From NCBI RefSeq assembly GCF_000264785.1, contig NZ_AFJI01000052.1:62001-126000 (forward strand): 64,000 nt of DNA. The letters are read 5' to 3'. Of the stretch, positions 19,517 through 31,169 are shown piece by piece; position 1 is the first letter of the stretch; every line of letters starts with the position of its first letter. The notes under the pieces were generated by a model. That model was not told where the DNA came from. It ran no database searches and saw nothing but the letters and a program-made list of their open reading frames with translations. A program made the position numbers and the translations under genes. This DNA is from Edwardsiella ictaluri ATCC 33202. Lineage in GTDB: Bacteria > Pseudomonadota > Gammaproteobacteria > Enterobacterales > Enterobacteriaceae.

Positions 19517-20470
19517 ATGAATTCTGTCTATACCCTTACGCTGTCTCCCTCGCTGGACTGTTCGACCAGCACGGATAAAATATATCCGGAGGGTAAGTTA
19601 CGCTGCAGTCAGGCCATATACCAACCGGGTGGCGGTGGGGTTAACGTGGCCAGGGCCATTTACCGCATGGGGGGAGGCGCAGTGGCCATCTATCCTGCGG
19701 GAGGATCGACCGGTGCATACTTAACCACACTGCTGTTGGCGGAAGGGATTGCGGTTGATGTGGTAGAGGTACAGAGCTGGACGCGTCAAAATATGCATAT
19801 CAATGTGACGGCTACCGGCGAGCAGTTTCGTTTTGTGATGCCTGGCGCGGATCTGACGCCGCGGGAATTCGATCTTCTGACGCAACGACTTGATCAGATC
19901 CCCGCGGATGCTTTTTTGGTGGTGAGCGGAAGTTTGCCGGAAAGCATTACGCCGCAGCGGTTTGCCGCACTGCTGCAGTACGTTTGTCAGCGTGGTATTC
20001 GCTGCGTTGTCGATACCTCGGGCGATGCCTTGATGACGGCGGTGAGTCAGGGAGGACTGGCGCTGATTAAACCTAATCAAAAGGAGCTGGCGACGTTGAG
20101 CGGGCGGGATATGACGCAGCCGGCTTCGGTTTTGCAGGCGGCCCATGCGCTGGTATTGCAGGGCGTTGCGCAGTATGTGGTGGTTTCCCTGGGGGCTCAG
20201 GGGGCGATTGCCGTTGATCGTCAAGCCTGGATTCAGGTGACGCCGCCGCCGATTAAGGCGCTGACGACGGTGGGAGCCGGTGACAGTATGGTCGCCGCGA
20301 TGACGCTGCAGCTGGCTCTGGGAGGATCGCTGAGCACACTGGCGATTGGCGGTGTTGCGGCCGGAACCGCGGCAACGCTACGCCACGGTACCGAGCTATG
20401 TCAGGCGAGCGATGTCGCGGAGATTGCAGCCTATATTGAGGCCCATCACCCGCAGTCGCATCCATTCTAA
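19517..20470 (+). CDS. pfkB: 6-phosphofructokinase II
   Basis: A 317-residue ribokinase-family sugar kinase that phosphorylates fructose-6-phosphate to fructose-1,6-bisphosphate. The N terminus MNSVYTLTLSPSLD and PGGGGVNVARA (substrate-binding glycines) are typical of PfkB. The catalytic/anion-hole motif TVGAGDSMVAA contains the base Asp, and KPNQKEL is the usual NPNxxE-type segment. Length and position near thrS match E. coli PfkB (309 residues). GGCGCGCAT before the ATG is a weak ribosome-binding site. Confidence 0.93.
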   Translation: MNSVYTLTLSPSLDCSTSTDKIYPEGKLRCSQAIYQPGGGGVNVARAIYRMGGGAVAIYPAGGSTGAYLTTLLLAEGIAVDVVEVQSWTRQNMHINVTATGEQFRFVMPGADLTPREFDLLTQRLDQIPADAFLVVSGSLPESITPQRFAALLQYVCQRGIRCVVDTSGDALMTAVSQGGLALIKPNQKELATLSGRDMTQPASVLQAAHALVLQGVAQYVVVSLGAQGAIAVDRQAWIQVTPPPIKALTTVGAGDSMVAAMTLQLALGGSLSTLAIGGVAAGTAATLRHGTELCQASDVAEIAAYIEAHHPQSHPF

Positions 20471-20550
20471 TGCGCCGCAGATGGCGTGGACAAAAAAAGA
20501 CACGGGACGGCATCCGCCACCGGCTCATATCGATGGCACCTCGTCAGAGG

Positions 20551-21060
20551 CTAGTCGGCCAGATGGGCCTCGATGAACCACAGAAACTTGTCCAGGTCAC
20601 GCGAGGCGGCGGTCAGCATGTCCGCACTGTCCTCGTCCTGCGTGGCGCCAATCGCCCCCCGGGTATGGTTGGCGACAACGGCATAGCGATCCGCCAGGGC
20701 GGACAGATGTTCACGGATGTGGGTAATATTCAACGGATAGGGAGCCAGCGATGAGATGGCCGCGGTCGTTTGCAGAGTCCCCAGCGCGATGCCGCCCAGC
20801 TGAACGATACGTTCGGCGAAGATATCCTGGTGGTTCAGCAGAGCGGTACGAAAACCATCCAGCATTTCGTGTACAGCGATAAAATTTTTGCCCTTCATGT
20901 TCCAGTGTGCCTGCTTAGTCAGCAGGGCCAGATCGATAAACTCAGCGACCAGCGGCTGTAGTTGAACGATGGTCTGTTGCTTAATCTCTGGGGCCAGATC
21001 GTTGCGGGTGGTCACCAGGGAAGGTTCCAGCGTGGTGGTATTCAGCGGGGTCACGTTCAT
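20551..21060 (-). CDS. dps: Dps ferritin-like DNA-protection protein
   Basis: A 169-residue dodecameric ferroxidase that stores iron using H2O2 and protects DNA in stationary phase. Ferroxidase ligands are visible: His in KQAHWNMKG, the HEMLDGF Asp, and [12 protein letters not shown]. The start at 21060 follows GGGAGAAATAATC; a longer frame adds only five residues. The N-terminal tail ([21 protein letters not shown]) has no lysine, whereas the E. coli Dps tail uses lysines to bind DNA. DNA compaction may therefore be weaker here. Confidence 0.94.
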   Translation of the reverse strand: MNVTPLNTTTLEPSLVTTRNDLAPEIKQQTIVQLQPLVAEFIDLALLTKQAHWNMKGKNFIAVHEMLDGFRTALLNHQDIFAERIVQLGGIALGTLQTTAAISSLAPYPLNITHIREHLSALADRYAVVANHTRGAIGATQDEDSADMLTAASRDLDKFLWFIEAHLAD

Positions 21061-21385
21061 GATTATTTCTCCCATTGATTTACGTCGTTTATTTAGTCAG
21101 ACAGCGCAATAATACGTACTTTTTATGTCAGTATAGGGAGCAGGGCAGGAGGATCGCTAGAGGGTTATCAGTATTTGTTCGATAGGAGTAGGCTATCGTT
21201 TATGGATGGTGGCACATTTTATTTTTATTCTCTTGGCGTGCTGCTCTGGACTTTACGCCGATGCTATCTTTATCGCCGCATGATGATAATGTTTATGGCC
21301 ATCAGGCACTCGATGAGAGTGACGGCAGCGGGTTATCGCACCTGCTGCGTCATTTGGGCGCGGGATTGGCCCACTTGTGCTGGGG
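21061..21385. other. dps-yobH intergenic region
   Basis: No gene is supported in this 325-bp stretch; a plus-strand ORF at 21175-21408 has no ribosome-binding site and runs into yobH antisense. It should contain the dps promoter; no OxyR or IHF site could be called with confidence. Confidence 0.4.
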
Positions 21386-21622
21386 TTACTGATCTAGGGG
21401 GGAGCTGATGGCCTTAAACAGCGGGCATTCGGCGATACCGATGACACCGTTACTATCGTGGATCTGCGTCTGCGTTACCAGTGAGCGGGTGGTCAGATAC
21501 TGGCACTGAAGTCCCAGTCCCCCCAGGTTGTTACGACTGCTGATCAGAAATCCATAGCCGCTGAATAGCATGGCCAGATAGATGACGATCAACAGGATCA
21601 GGGTAGTTTTTAGCAGATGCAT
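21386..21622 (-). CDS. yobH: Small membrane/exported protein YobH
   Basis: A 78-residue protein with one N-terminal hydrophobic segment (LLKTTLILLIVIYLAMLFSGY) followed by a short periplasmic part. The pattern SGYGFLISSRNN, LGLQCQYLT and GIAECPLF, with two cysteines about 40 residues apart, matches the YobH family (79 residues in E. coli). Function is unknown. AAGGAG lies upstream of the ATG. Confidence 0.83.
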   Translation of the reverse strand: MHLLKTTLILLIVIYLAMLFSGYGFLISSRNNLGGLGLQCQYLTTRSLVTQTQIHDSNGVIGIAECPLFKAISSPLDQ

Positions 21623-21672
21623 GACAACTCCTTAGCCTTTAGACCGGCGCCGATCTGCGGCGCTAACGGGGC

Positions 21673-21780
21673 TTTGTTAATGAAATGGTCGCCCTCTATT
21701 ATATCCTGTGCCACAGTGGGACAATAAATCCTCACTACTTGAGCGGAGCGGCCATCATGAACGTTAAAACTATCGGCATC
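21673..21780 (+). repeat. IS110-family left-end repeat, copy 2
   Basis: About 108 bp nearly identical to 10673-10777, running through the transposase start MNVKTIGI and then breaking off abruptly into unrelated DNA. It is a minimal scar of a second copy of the same element. Confidence 0.85.
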
Positions 21781-21841
21781 CTACGCGCGGCGGGCGGGAG
21801 AGGATGCGTTAATCCATACCTCCACCCAATCGCATCCGGCC

Positions 21842-22333
21842 TCAGCGCGGCTGCAGCAGCGAAAGCAGGCGATCTGCCGCCGTATTGAAAGCCGAAAGTG
21901 ACGTATCGTTAACGCCCTGCGGCGTGATCCCCTGCATCGCAGCACGCCATGTCGTGATAGTCTCCTTCAGCGCATCGCGCTGCGCCTGAGTATTGAGGGT
22001 GGGATATACTGCCTGATACTGAGCATCAATAATCTGGCGTGACGCCTGTAAGATCTGCGTACTGCAGGCGCCGATACGATCGCGTTCAGGCAGTGAGCCG
22101 TTGCGAACCAACCATTGACCGGCGACGAAGTTTCGTGCCTGAGCATGCTGAGAGAGATGACGCATATTGACCACCAGATCCGCCCCCGTCTGTAGCGGGG
22201 GGAACGCTTGCGCCTGCGGCACATCGCATTGATAGTTGCTGCGCAGCGTCTGCGGCATGCTCTCTGTCGCCTGAGGTCCTGCACTACAACCGGCCAGCAG
22301 GCACACAGCCAACAGTGAAAGATAGTGTTTCAT
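21842..22333 (-). CDS. Putative outer-membrane or periplasmic lipoprotein
   Basis: A 163-residue protein with a type II signal peptide and lipobox LLAGC (acylated Cys at about 15). The residue after it (Ser) does not give inner-membrane retention, so an outer-membrane location is likely. The rest is mostly helical, with two further Cys (YQCDV and GACST) that could form a disulfide. I do not recognise the family. The second ATG of the MM pair is chosen because GAGGA is then 7 bp upstream. Confidence 0.8.
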   Translation of the reverse strand: MKHYLSLLAVCLLAGCSAGPQATESMPQTLRSNYQCDVPQAQAFPPLQTGADLVVNMRHLSQHAQARNFVAGQWLVRNGSLPERDRIGACSTQILQASRQIIDAQYQAVYPTLNTQAQRDALKETITTWRAAMQGITPQGVNDTSLSAFNTAADRLLSLLQPR

Positions 22334-22547
22334 CATATATTCCTCGCTAGGTAGGCCGCGATGATAGCAAGCGTACGCTACAACTCAATGTCTACGGTCA
22401 AATTTCCCGACGCGATAGAAAAGCGGATCTTGCGCAAAGCACTCAGCCCGTGCGCGCAAAAAAAGAGATAGATCGGTGAGCTATATCACACTCGACTACT
22501 GAAGATTCCGCTATGTTTATATCATTCGAGGCAACGGAAGGAGTTAA

Positions 22548-22637
22548 ATGGGACATTTAATTACGTTCGTGACGACAGTGAGTTGCAGCACCCAACAGAT
22601 CCTCGTCTTGGCTTGCCCGGAATGTGCCACTGAGTAA
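22548..22637 (+). CDS. Unannotated 29-codon ORF with strong expression signals
   Basis: The small protein begins MGHLITFVTTVSC and ends CPECATE; it has a hydrophobic middle and three cysteines, two of them as CPEC. GGAAGGAG lies 5 bp before the ATG, a near-ideal ribosome-binding site. A perfect intrinsic terminator follows 60 bp after the stop, so this is a self-contained short transcript. It could be a small protein, a leader peptide, or an sRNA that also encodes a peptide. No family recognised. Confidence 0.55.
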   Translation: MGHLITFVTTVSCSTQQILVLACPECATE

Positions 22638-22698
22638 ACGGCGCGGGATTTCTGCCTCGCGGTGGTCATGCCCTTAAATATGTAGCACTCGATTATCT

Positions 22699-22727
22699 GA
22701 GGCCTCATCCGTGAGGCCTCTTTATTT
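22699..22727 (+). terminator. Terminator of the small-ORF transcript
   Basis: A 9-bp perfect stem GAGGCCTCA / TGAGGCCTC with loop TCCG is followed by TTTATTT. Confidence 0.92.
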
Positions 22728-22896
22728 CCCGGCTGTTATCTTACCCACGCTTCCCCAATGTTTTGATAGGCGATTTATCTTATGCGTGCGCCCCTCCTAC
22801 CAACTCTACAAATCCTTATCGGGTGCCACATGCTAATAACCTATCCCAGAAGGGATTGTCAGAATGTCGTAACTGATAATTTCTGAAGGCGAAAAT

Positions 22897-23395
22897 ATGA
22901 CAGGCAGCAAATGGCGGATCAGCGATGAACTCTGGGAAACAATGGCACCGCGTATCCCTGAGCACAAAACCAGCCATCCACTCGATACGCACCGGAAACG
23001 CGTTGATAGCCGTGCCGCAATGGATGCTATCTTCTTCGTCCTCAGAACCGGATGCCAGTGGAACGCACTGAATGCCACAGGGATATATTCATCGAGCTCT
23101 GCGCACCGGCGCTTCCAGGAATGGAGAGAGGTAGGTGTTTGGCAGGACGGATTGCTGGTCTGTGAACGTCTGTACGGCATTGACTGGTCCTGGTTGTCGA
23201 TGGACGGCTGTATGACCAAATCACTGTTGTCAGGAACCAAAAATAGGCCGCAATCCCACGGACAGAGGGAAACAAGGTGTAAAGCGCAGTCTGATGACAG
23301 ATGCCAACGGGCTTCCTTTGTCACTGGTTGTGGGGACAGTCCACATCATGGCCATCCCATGTCTCATCAGCGCCATCAGCCGACGCCTCCCTGAT
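22897..23395 (+). pseudogene. IS5-family transposase remnant (IS427-like)
   Basis: Translation begins MTGSKWRISDELWETMAPR and contains LRTGCQWNAL and MDGCMTKS, the N-terminal half of an IS5-family (IS427-type) DDE transposase. Near 23235 the frame shifts: the true continuation (NPTDRGKQGVKRSLMTDANG) appears in another frame. The C-terminal half is missing, and unrelated IS903-type sequence follows on the other strand. The element is inactive. Confidence 0.85.
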
Positions 23396-23411
23396 TTTCC
23401 GGTGGGTCAGG

Positions 23412-23870
23412 TTAACAGGTTAAGCAGTCCCGGCAATACCTGCACACTGCTGTAGCGCAGAGCGATAAACCGGTACAGATAATCTCATGCGTTGCACGAT
23501 CTGCGGCCAGATGAAGCCTGCGCCACATCCTGCGCCTATCAGCACCATGCTGCCGGACTTTCCATAAGACCTTCAGACCGGTAGCATCGATGACCCGATG
23601 TGAGATTTCACCACGGGTGGTGTTGTAAAACTGATGTGAACCGCCTTGGTACGCTGACTGATACCGCTGTAGTCTGGGCAGCACAGCAGCAGAGCCATCA
23701 GCGTACAAATTGAGTCAACCGGGCTGGGCAAATACCGGCGAGAAAGATGGAACACGCGCTTCATCATCAGGAGCGTGGTGATAGCCATATCGGTCTCATG
23801 ACGCGGTCGACCACGACCTGCAGGCTGTGCACTGTCAGTCCATACTACCGGGTTGCGGTCTACCTGAAAG
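23412..23870 (-). pseudogene. IS903-like (IS5-family) transposase remnant
   Basis: Read on the minus strand in two frames. The first part contains GRGRPRHETDMAITTLLMMK; the second contains the RGEISHRVIDATGLK and WRRLHLAADRATHEIICTGL segments of IS903-type transposases, with the Asp of VIDATGLK a DDE residue. The frame changes around 23640-23700 and both ends are missing. It abuts the IS5-family remnant head to head, so two different elements decayed here. Boundaries are approximate. Confidence 0.82.
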
Positions 23871-24051
23871 AGGGTGGCAGGACTACGATCTGATGGGCGG
23901 GACTCAGGAGCCGGTACTGCACGATATTCTGGATCAATACGAAAAGCACATTCACTTTTTGCACCGCGACCCGCGGCAAGCGCGTGCCGGAGTAGCACAA
24001 TCCCTTTCGCTGCCGGGATTGCGGTTGGCAATTGCGGCTGCTGGGGGGTAA
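23868..24051 (+). pseudogene. 3' fragment of an unrecognised gene
   Basis: About 60 codons with host-like composition ending in TAA: ...DLMGGTQEPVLHDILDQYEK, then HIHFLHRDPRQARAGVAQS and a Leu/Ala-rich end. There is no start or ribosome-binding site of its own; the frame emerges from the IS903-like remnant. It may be the tail of a gene truncated by that insertion. The family is not recognised. Confidence 0.35.
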
Positions 24052-24180
24052 TATTGCGCGGCGCGGTGTTAGTCCGCTGTGTTATCCGCAGAGTCGTTGA
24101 TGGCGCAGCGTACGCGTCTTGCTAAGTAGAGCAGGAACGCACCGGCAATCCCTGAAACTCAACAAAACTTTTTTCTATAT

Positions 24181-24201
24181 GTGACCTGTCGTGTGGGTCA
24201 C
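24181..24201 (+). promoter_or_regulatory. thrS translational operator (tRNA-Thr anticodon mimic)
   Basis: GTGACC and GGGTCAC form a stem whose loop contains TCGTGT. The CGT in the loop mimics the threonine anticodon, as in domain 2 of the E. coli thrS operator. ThrRS binds this element and blocks its own translation. The Shine-Dalgarno TAAGGA follows 10 bp downstream. Confidence 0.85.
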
Positions 24202-24222
24202 CACTGTAGATAAGGAATTCAA

Positions 24223-26151
24223 ATGCCTGTTATTACGCTTCCTGACGGCAGTCAGCGTCATTTCGACCATCCCGTATCTGTCATGGACATCGCCCGCGAT
24301 ATCGGCCCGGGTCTGGCAAAAGCCTGTATCGCCGGTCGCGTCAACGGTGAGCTGGTCGACGCCTGCGATTTAATCGATGCCGACGCAACGGTCGCCATCA
24401 TTACCGCCAAGGATCAGGAAGGGGTAGACATTCTGCGTCACTCCTGTGCCCATCTGCTGGGGCATGCCATCAAGCAGCTGTGGCCACAAACCAAAATGGC
24501 CATCGGCCCGGTAATCGACAACGGCTTCTACTATGATGTCGATTTGGATCACACGCTGACCCAGGAAGATCTCGAGCGCCTGGATAAGCGTATGCATGAG
24601 CTGGCGGAAAAAGACTACGACGTCATCAAGAAAAAAGTCAGCTGGCAAGAGGCACGTGACGCTTTTGTCGCGCGCGATGAGCTGTACAAAGTGGCGATCC
24701 TCGACGAGAACATCAGTCACGACGATCGCCCCGGCCTGTACCATCATGAAGAGTATCTCGACATGTGTCGTGGTCCGCACGTGCCGAATATGCGCTTCTG
24801 TCACCACTTCAAGCTGCAGAAGTCTTCCGGCGCCTACTGGCGCGGCGACAGCGATAATAAGATGCTGCAGCGCATCTATGGTACCGCTTGGGCAGACAAG
24901 AAGCAGCTGAACGCCTATCTGCAGCGTCTGGAAGAGGCGGCCAAGCGTGACCATCGCAAGATCGGTAAACAGCTCGACCTGTACCATATGCAGGAAGAAG
25001 CGCCGGGCATGGTGTTCTGGCACAATGACGGCTGGACTATCTTCCGCGAGCTGGAAGCGTTTGTTCGCATGAAGCTGAAAGAGTACCAGTACCAGGAGGT
25101 GAAGGGTCCGTTTATGATGGACCGCGTGCTGTGGGAGAAAACCGGCCACTGGGAAAACTACAAGGATGCCATGTTCACCACCTCATCAGAGAACCGTGAA
25201 TACTGCATCAAGCCGATGAACTGCCCGGGCCACGTGCAGATCTTCAACCAGGGGCTGAAGTCCTACCGCGATCTGCCGCTGCGCATGGCCGAGTTTGGCA
25301 GCTGCCACCGCAACGAGCCGTCGGGCTCCCTGCACGGCCTGATGCGCGTCCGTGGCTTTACCCAGGACGATGCGCACATTTTCTGTACCGAAGAGCAGAT
25401 CCGCGACGAGGTCAACAGCTGCATTAAGATGGTGTACGACATGTACAGCACCTTCGGCTTTGAAAAAATCGTGGTGAAGCTGTCTACCCGTCCGGAGAAG
25501 CGTATCGGCAGCGATGAAATCTGGGATCGCGCGGAAGAGGACCTGGCCGCAGCGCTGCAGGAGAACGGGATTCCGTTTGAATATCAGCCGGGTGAGGGCG
25601 CCTTCTACGGACCGAAGATCGAGTTTACCCTGCATGATTGCTTGGATCGCGCTTGGCAGTGTGGTACCGTGCAGCTCGACTTCTCTCTTCCGGGTCGTCT
25701 GAGCGCCTCTTACGTTGGCGAAAACAACGAACGTGTGGTGCCGGTGATGATCCACCGGGCCATCCTGGGGTCCATGGAGCGTTTTATCGGCATTCTGACC
25801 GAAGAGTTTGCCGGCTTCTTCCCAACGTGGCTGGCGCCGGTACAGGCCGTAGTGATGAATATCACCGATTCTCAGGCTGAATATGTCGAAGAATTGAGCA
25901 AAAAACTGCAGGCCGCCGGTATTCGCGTAAAATCAGACTTGAGAAACGAGAAGATTGGCTTTAAAATTCGCGAACATACTTTACGTCGCGTCCCCTATAT
26001 GCTGGTTTGCGGTGACAAAGAAGTCGAAGCCGGCAAAGTGGCAGTGCGTACACGCCGTGGTAAAGACCTGGGCGTAATGAGCATTGACGACGTAATCAAG
26101 AAGCTGCAGCAAGAGATTCGCAGCCGTAGTCTTCATCAGTTGGAGGAATAA
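24223..26151 (+). CDS. thrS: Threonyl-tRNA synthetase
   Basis: A 642-residue class II synthetase, the same length as E. coli ThrRS. The order is the N-terminal TGS domain (about 1-60), the editing domain with [10 protein letters not shown] and its zinc-like ligands, the catalytic core ([30 protein letters not shown]) and the C-terminal anticodon-binding domain. It charges tRNA-Thr and represses its own mRNA through the leader hairpin just upstream. It is the first gene of the thrS-infC-rpmI-rplT cluster, with only 3 bp between its stop and the infC start. Confidence 0.98.
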   Translation: MPVITLPDGSQRHFDHPVSVMDIARDIGPGLAKACIAGRVNGELVDACDLIDADATVAIITAKDQEGVDILRHSCAHLLGHAIKQLWPQTKMAIGPVIDNGFYYDVDLDHTLTQEDLERLDKRMHELAEKDYDVIKKKVSWQEARDAFVARDELYKVAILDENISHDDRPGLYHHEEYLDMCRGPHVPNMRFCHHFKLQKSSGAYWRGDSDNKMLQRIYGTAWADKKQLNAYLQRLEEAAKRDHRKIGKQLDLYHMQEEAPGMVFWHNDGWTIFRELEAFVRMKLKEYQYQEVKGPFMMDRVLWEKTGHWENYKDAMFTTSSENREYCIKPMNCPGHVQIFNQGLKSYRDLPLRMAEFGSCHRNEPSGSLHGLMRVRGFTQDDAHIFCTEEQIRDEVNSCIKMVYDMYSTFGFEKIVVKLSTRPEKRIGSDEIWDRAEEDLAAALQENGIPFEYQPGEGAFYGPKIEFTLHDCLDRAWQCGTVQLDFSLPGRLSASYVGENNERVVPVMIHRAILGSMERFIGILTEEFAGFFPTWLAPVQAVVMNITDSQAEYVEELSKKLQAAGIRVKSDLRNEKIGFKIREHTLRRVPYMLVCGDKEVEAGKVAVRTRRGKDLGVMSIDDVIKKLQQEIRSRSLHQLEE

Positions 26152-26697
<546 letters not shown>

Positions 26698-26713
26698 GGC
26701 TATCAAGTAAGGG

Positions 26714-26743
26714 TTCTACGGTTCGGGTTTCCCGACCGTAGAA
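26714..26743 (+). promoter_or_regulatory. Leader hairpin before rpmI (likely L20 control region)
   Basis: TTCTACGGT pairs with ACCGTAGAA, with an inner CGGG/CCCG stem and one bulged base: 13 pairs in total. It lies between infC and rpmI, where the E. coli L20 repressor site and its pseudoknot are found. The role in L20 autoregulation is by position; the pseudoknot partner was not traced. Confidence 0.6.
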
Positions 26744-26794
26744 TCGTTCGCCTAACTGATTCGTTGTAATTAACAATGCGAAGTGGAAATCGAA

Positions 26795-26992
26795 ATGCCT
26801 AAGATTAAAACTGTGCGTGGCGCGGCCAAGCGCTTTAAGAAAACCGCCGGTGGTGGTTTCAAGCGTAAACATGCTAACCTGCGTCATATTCTGACCAAAA
26901 AATCTACCAAGCGTAAGCGTCACCTGCGTCCGAAGTCTCAGGTCTCCAAAGGCGATCTGGGTCTGGTTGTAGCGTGCCTGCCGTACGCATAA
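26795..26992 (+). CDS. rpmI: 50S ribosomal protein L35
   Basis: A 65-residue basic protein, [20 protein letters not shown]..., the full family length. The ATG at 26795 gives the conserved MPKIKT start; the upstream frame adds four residues only. It is translationally controlled with rplT by L20 in E. coli. Confidence 0.97.
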   Translation: MPKIKTVRGAAKRFKKTAGGGFKRKHANLRHILTKKSTKRKRHLRPKSQVSKGDLGLVVACLPYA

Positions 26993-27017
26993 GTAACTTT
27001 TTTTGAATCAAGAATAA

Positions 27018-27392
<375 letters not shown>

Positions 27393-27400
27393 GTCAGATG

Positions 27401-27428
27401 AAAGAGGGAGCTTGCTCCCTCTTTTGCT
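27401..27428 (+). terminator. Terminator after rplT
   Basis: A 10-bp perfect stem AAAGAGGGAG / CTCCCTCTTT with loop CTTG, followed by TGCTTTT. It begins 8 bp after the rplT stop; some read-through into pheM is usual in enterics. Confidence 0.85.
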
Positions 27429-27480
27429 TTTGCAGCTGGAGCATTGTTCACCAGAACTGTGCAGAGTGAGTGATAATTTA

Positions 27481-27509
27481 TTGACATTCTCTGCGCTGGA
27501 TCTTTCAAT
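27481..27509 (+). promoter_or_regulatory. pheM-pheST promoter
   Basis: A consensus -35 TTGACA (27481-27486) and a -10-like TTCAAT (27504-27509) are separated by 17 bp. Transcription would start about 40 bp before the pheM leader peptide. Confidence 0.75.
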
Positions 27510-27554
27510 AGACAAAGATTTCAATACGTTATGAATGATCAAGGTAACGCAAGC

Positions 27555-27599
27555 ATGAATGCTGCTATTTTCCGTTTCTTTTTTTACTTTAGCGTCTGA
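27555..27599 (+). CDS. pheM: Phenylalanyl-tRNA synthetase leader peptide
   Basis: A 14-residue peptide MNAAIFRFFFYFSV with five Phe codons, four of them in a run of six; it differs from E. coli PheM only at the last residue. Ribosome stalling at these codons when Phe-tRNA is scarce prevents the downstream terminator and lets pheST be transcribed. AAGGTAACGC precedes the ATG. Confidence 0.96.
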   Translation: MNAAIFRFFFYFSV

Positions 27600-27647
27600 T
27601 CGCCGGAGGCTTTGCGCATAAGAAAAGAAACGGAAAATAGCGCCAAA

Positions 27648-27672
27648 AGCCTCCCTCGTGGAGGCTTTTTTT
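27648..27672 (+). terminator. pheST attenuator
   Basis: The stem AGCCTCC / GGAGGCT with a 5-nt loop is followed by a run of Ts. An upstream copy of the right arm (GGAGGCTTT, 27604-27612) can pair with the left arm to form the antiterminator, the classic attenuation layout. Confidence 0.92.
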
Positions 27673-27722
27673 ATCGCCGCGCATTGACGCGGCGTGCGAA
27701 GCGGCGCGCCGTAATACGATGA

Positions 27723-28763
<1,041 letters not shown>

Positions 28764-28777
28764 GGCAGGATTAACAC

Positions 28778-31165
28778 ATGAAATTCAGTGAACTTTGGTT
28801 GCGCGAGTGGGTAAATCCTGCCATCAGCAGCGATGCATTGTCCGAACAAATTACCATGGCTGGCCTGGAAGTGGATGGCGTAGAGCCGGTTGCCGGCGCT
28901 TTCCATGGTGTGGTGGTCGGTGAGGTGGTCGAGTGCCATCAACATCCCAATGCCGATAAGCTACGGGTCACCAAGGTCAGCGTCGGCGGCGAGCGCTTGC
29001 TGGATATCGTCTGCGGTGCGCCGAACTGCCGTCAGGGACTGCGTGTGGCCGTTGCTACTATCGGAGCTGTTCTGCCGGGCGATTTCAAAATCAAAGCGGC
29101 TAAGCTGCGCGGCGAACCCTCCGAAGGGATGCTGTGCTCTTTCTCTGAGCTGGGTATCTGTGAGGATCACAGCGGTATCATCGAACTGCCGCAGGATGCG
29201 CCGATCGGCTGTGATCTGCGGGAGTATCTGCAGCTGAATGACAACGCGATCGAAATCAGTGTGACCCCTAACCGGGCCGATTGCCTCGGTATTCTGGGCG
29301 TTGCCCGCGATGTCGCGGTGCTTAACCGCCTGCCGCTGAATATGCCGCAAGCGGCGCCGGTAGCGGCCAGCATCGATGAGCGCTTCCCGATCGCCGTTGA
29401 GGCGCCAGAGGCCTGCCCGCGTTACCTTGGCCGCGTGGTGCGCGGCATCGACGTCGCGGCGAAGACGCCGTTGTGGATGAGTGAAAAGCTGCGTCGCTGC
29501 GGCATTCGATCCATCGATCCGGTGGTGGACGTGACCAATTACGTTCTGCTGGAGTTGGGGCAGCCGATGCACGCCTTCGATCTCAACCGCCTGCAGGGTG
29601 GGATCGTGGTACGTATGGCCCGTGATGGGGAGACCCTGACGCTGCTGGATGGCAGCCAGGCGACGCTGGGTAGCGATACGCTGGTCATTGCCGACCATCA
29701 GCAGGCGCTGGCGTTGGGCGGCATTTTTGGCGGTGAACATTCCGGTGTTAACGCGGAAACCCGAGACGTGCTGCTGGAGTGCGCCTATTTTAACCCGCTG
29801 GCGATTACCGGCCGCGCCCGTCGCTATGGGTTGCACACCGACGCGTCGCATCGCTATGAGCGCGGCGTCGATCCGCAGCTGCAGCAGCGTGCCATGGAGC
29901 GCGCTACCGAGCTGCTGCTGGCGCTGTGCGGCGGCCAGGCCGGTCCGGTTATGGATGTGACCAACGATGCCTACCTACCGCAGCCGGCCAACATTGTGCT
30001 GCAGCGCAGCAAACTGGATCGTCTGATCGGCCATCATATCGATGATGTGCAGGTGCTGGATATTCTGCAGCGTCTGGGCTGCCAGGTAACGGCAGTGGAT
30101 GGCGGATGGCAGGCTGTCGCGCCGAGCTGGCGTTTTGACATGGCCATTGAAGAGGATCTGATCGAAGAGGTGGCGCGTGTCTACGGTTATAACAATATTC
30201 CGGATGTGCCACTGCGTGCTGATCTGGTGATGACCGCACACCGTGAGGCGAATCTGCCCCTGAAGCGGGTCAAGACCCTGCTGGTCGATCGTGGCTACCA
30301 AGAGGCTATCACCTACAGCTTTGTCGATCCAAAAGTACAGGCGCTGTTGCACCCGCAGCAGCAGGCGCTGATCCTGCCAAACCCGATCTCCGTTGATATG
30401 TCCGCCATGCGCCTGTCGCTGTGGACCGGTCTGCTGGGCGCCGTGGTATATAACCAGAACCGCCAGCAGTCACGGGTGCGTCTGTTTGAAAGCGGCCTGC
30501 GCTTTGTTCCGGACGAGGGGGCGAATCTGGGGATCCGCCAGGACGTGATGCTGGCCGGGGTGATCGCCGGTCATCGCGACGAAGAGCACTGGGGCATCGA
30601 GCGCCAGGCCGTCGATTTCTACGATCTGAAGGGCGACCTGGAGGCGGTGCTGGAGCTGACCGGTAAACTGGACGCGGTGCAGTTCCGCGCCGAAGCCCAC
30701 GATGCCCTGCATCCGGGGCAGAGCGCCGCGCTGTATCTGCATGGCGAGCGAATTGGTTTCATTGGCGTGGTACATCCGGAGCTGGAGCGTAAGCTGGATC
30801 TCAACGGTCGTACAGTCGTGTTTGAGGTGTGCTGGAGTGCTCTGGCAGAGCGTCTGATTCCACAGGCGCGCGAGATCTCCCGCTATCCCGCGAACCGCCG
30901 TGATATCGCGGTTGTGGTGGCTGAAAATGTGTCGGCGGAAGATGTTTTGGCTGAGTGTAAGAAAGTTGGCGCAAATCAGGTAGTTGGCGTAAACTTATTT
31001 GACGTGTATTGTGGTAAGGGGGTTGCAGAGGGTCATAAGAGCCTCGCGATCAGTCTGGTGTTGCAGGATACCACGCGTACACTGGAAGAAGTGGAAATTG
31101 CCGCTACCGTCGCAAAATGCGTAGAGGCGTTAAAACAGCGATTCCAAGCATCCTTGAGGGATTGA
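28778..31165 (+). CDS. pheT: Phenylalanyl-tRNA synthetase beta subunit
   Basis: A 795-residue subunit, the same length as in E. coli. It starts with [14 protein letters not shown], then a tRNA-binding EMAP-like domain (about 39-148), the B3/B4 editing domain that clears mischarged Tyr, B5, and the C-terminal FDX-ACB anticodon domain ([13 protein letters not shown]). The gene starts 14 bp after pheS and ends 4 bp before ihfA. Confidence 0.98.
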   Translation: MKFSELWLREWVNPAISSDALSEQITMAGLEVDGVEPVAGAFHGVVVGEVVECHQHPNADKLRVTKVSVGGERLLDIVCGAPNCRQGLRVAVATIGAVLPGDFKIKAAKLRGEPSEGMLCSFSELGICEDHSGIIELPQDAPIGCDLREYLQLNDNAIEISVTPNRADCLGILGVARDVAVLNRLPLNMPQAAPVAASIDERFPIAVEAPEACPRYLGRVVRGIDVAAKTPLWMSEKLRRCGIRSIDPVVDVTNYVLLELGQPMHAFDLNRLQGGIVVRMARDGETLTLLDGSQATLGSDTLVIADHQQALALGGIFGGEHSGVNAETRDVLLECAYFNPLAITGRARRYGLHTDASHRYERGVDPQLQQRAMERATELLLALCGGQAGPVMDVTNDAYLPQPANIVLQRSKLDRLIGHHIDDVQVLDILQRLGCQVTAVDGGWQAVAPSWRFDMAIEEDLIEEVARVYGYNNIPDVPLRADLVMTAHREANLPLKRVKTLLVDRGYQEAITYSFVDPKVQALLHPQQQALILPNPISVDMSAMRLSLWTGLLGAVVYNQNRQQSRVRLFESGLRFVPDEGANLGIRQDVMLAGVIAGHRDEEHWGIERQAVDFYDLKGDLEAVLELTGKLDAVQFRAEAHDALHPGQSAALYLHGERIGFIGVVHPELERKLDLNGRTVVFEVCWSALAERLIPQAREISRYPANRRDIAVVVAENVSAEDVLAECKKVGANQVVGVNLFDVYCGKGVAEGHKSLAISLVLQDTTRTLEEVEIAATVAKCVEALKQRFQASLRD

Positions 31166-31169
31166 ATCT

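Noticed and set aside
21175-21408. Plus-strand ORF between dps and yobH
   Set aside because: No ribosome-binding site; cysteine- and arginine-rich random-looking translation that ends over yobH antisense.
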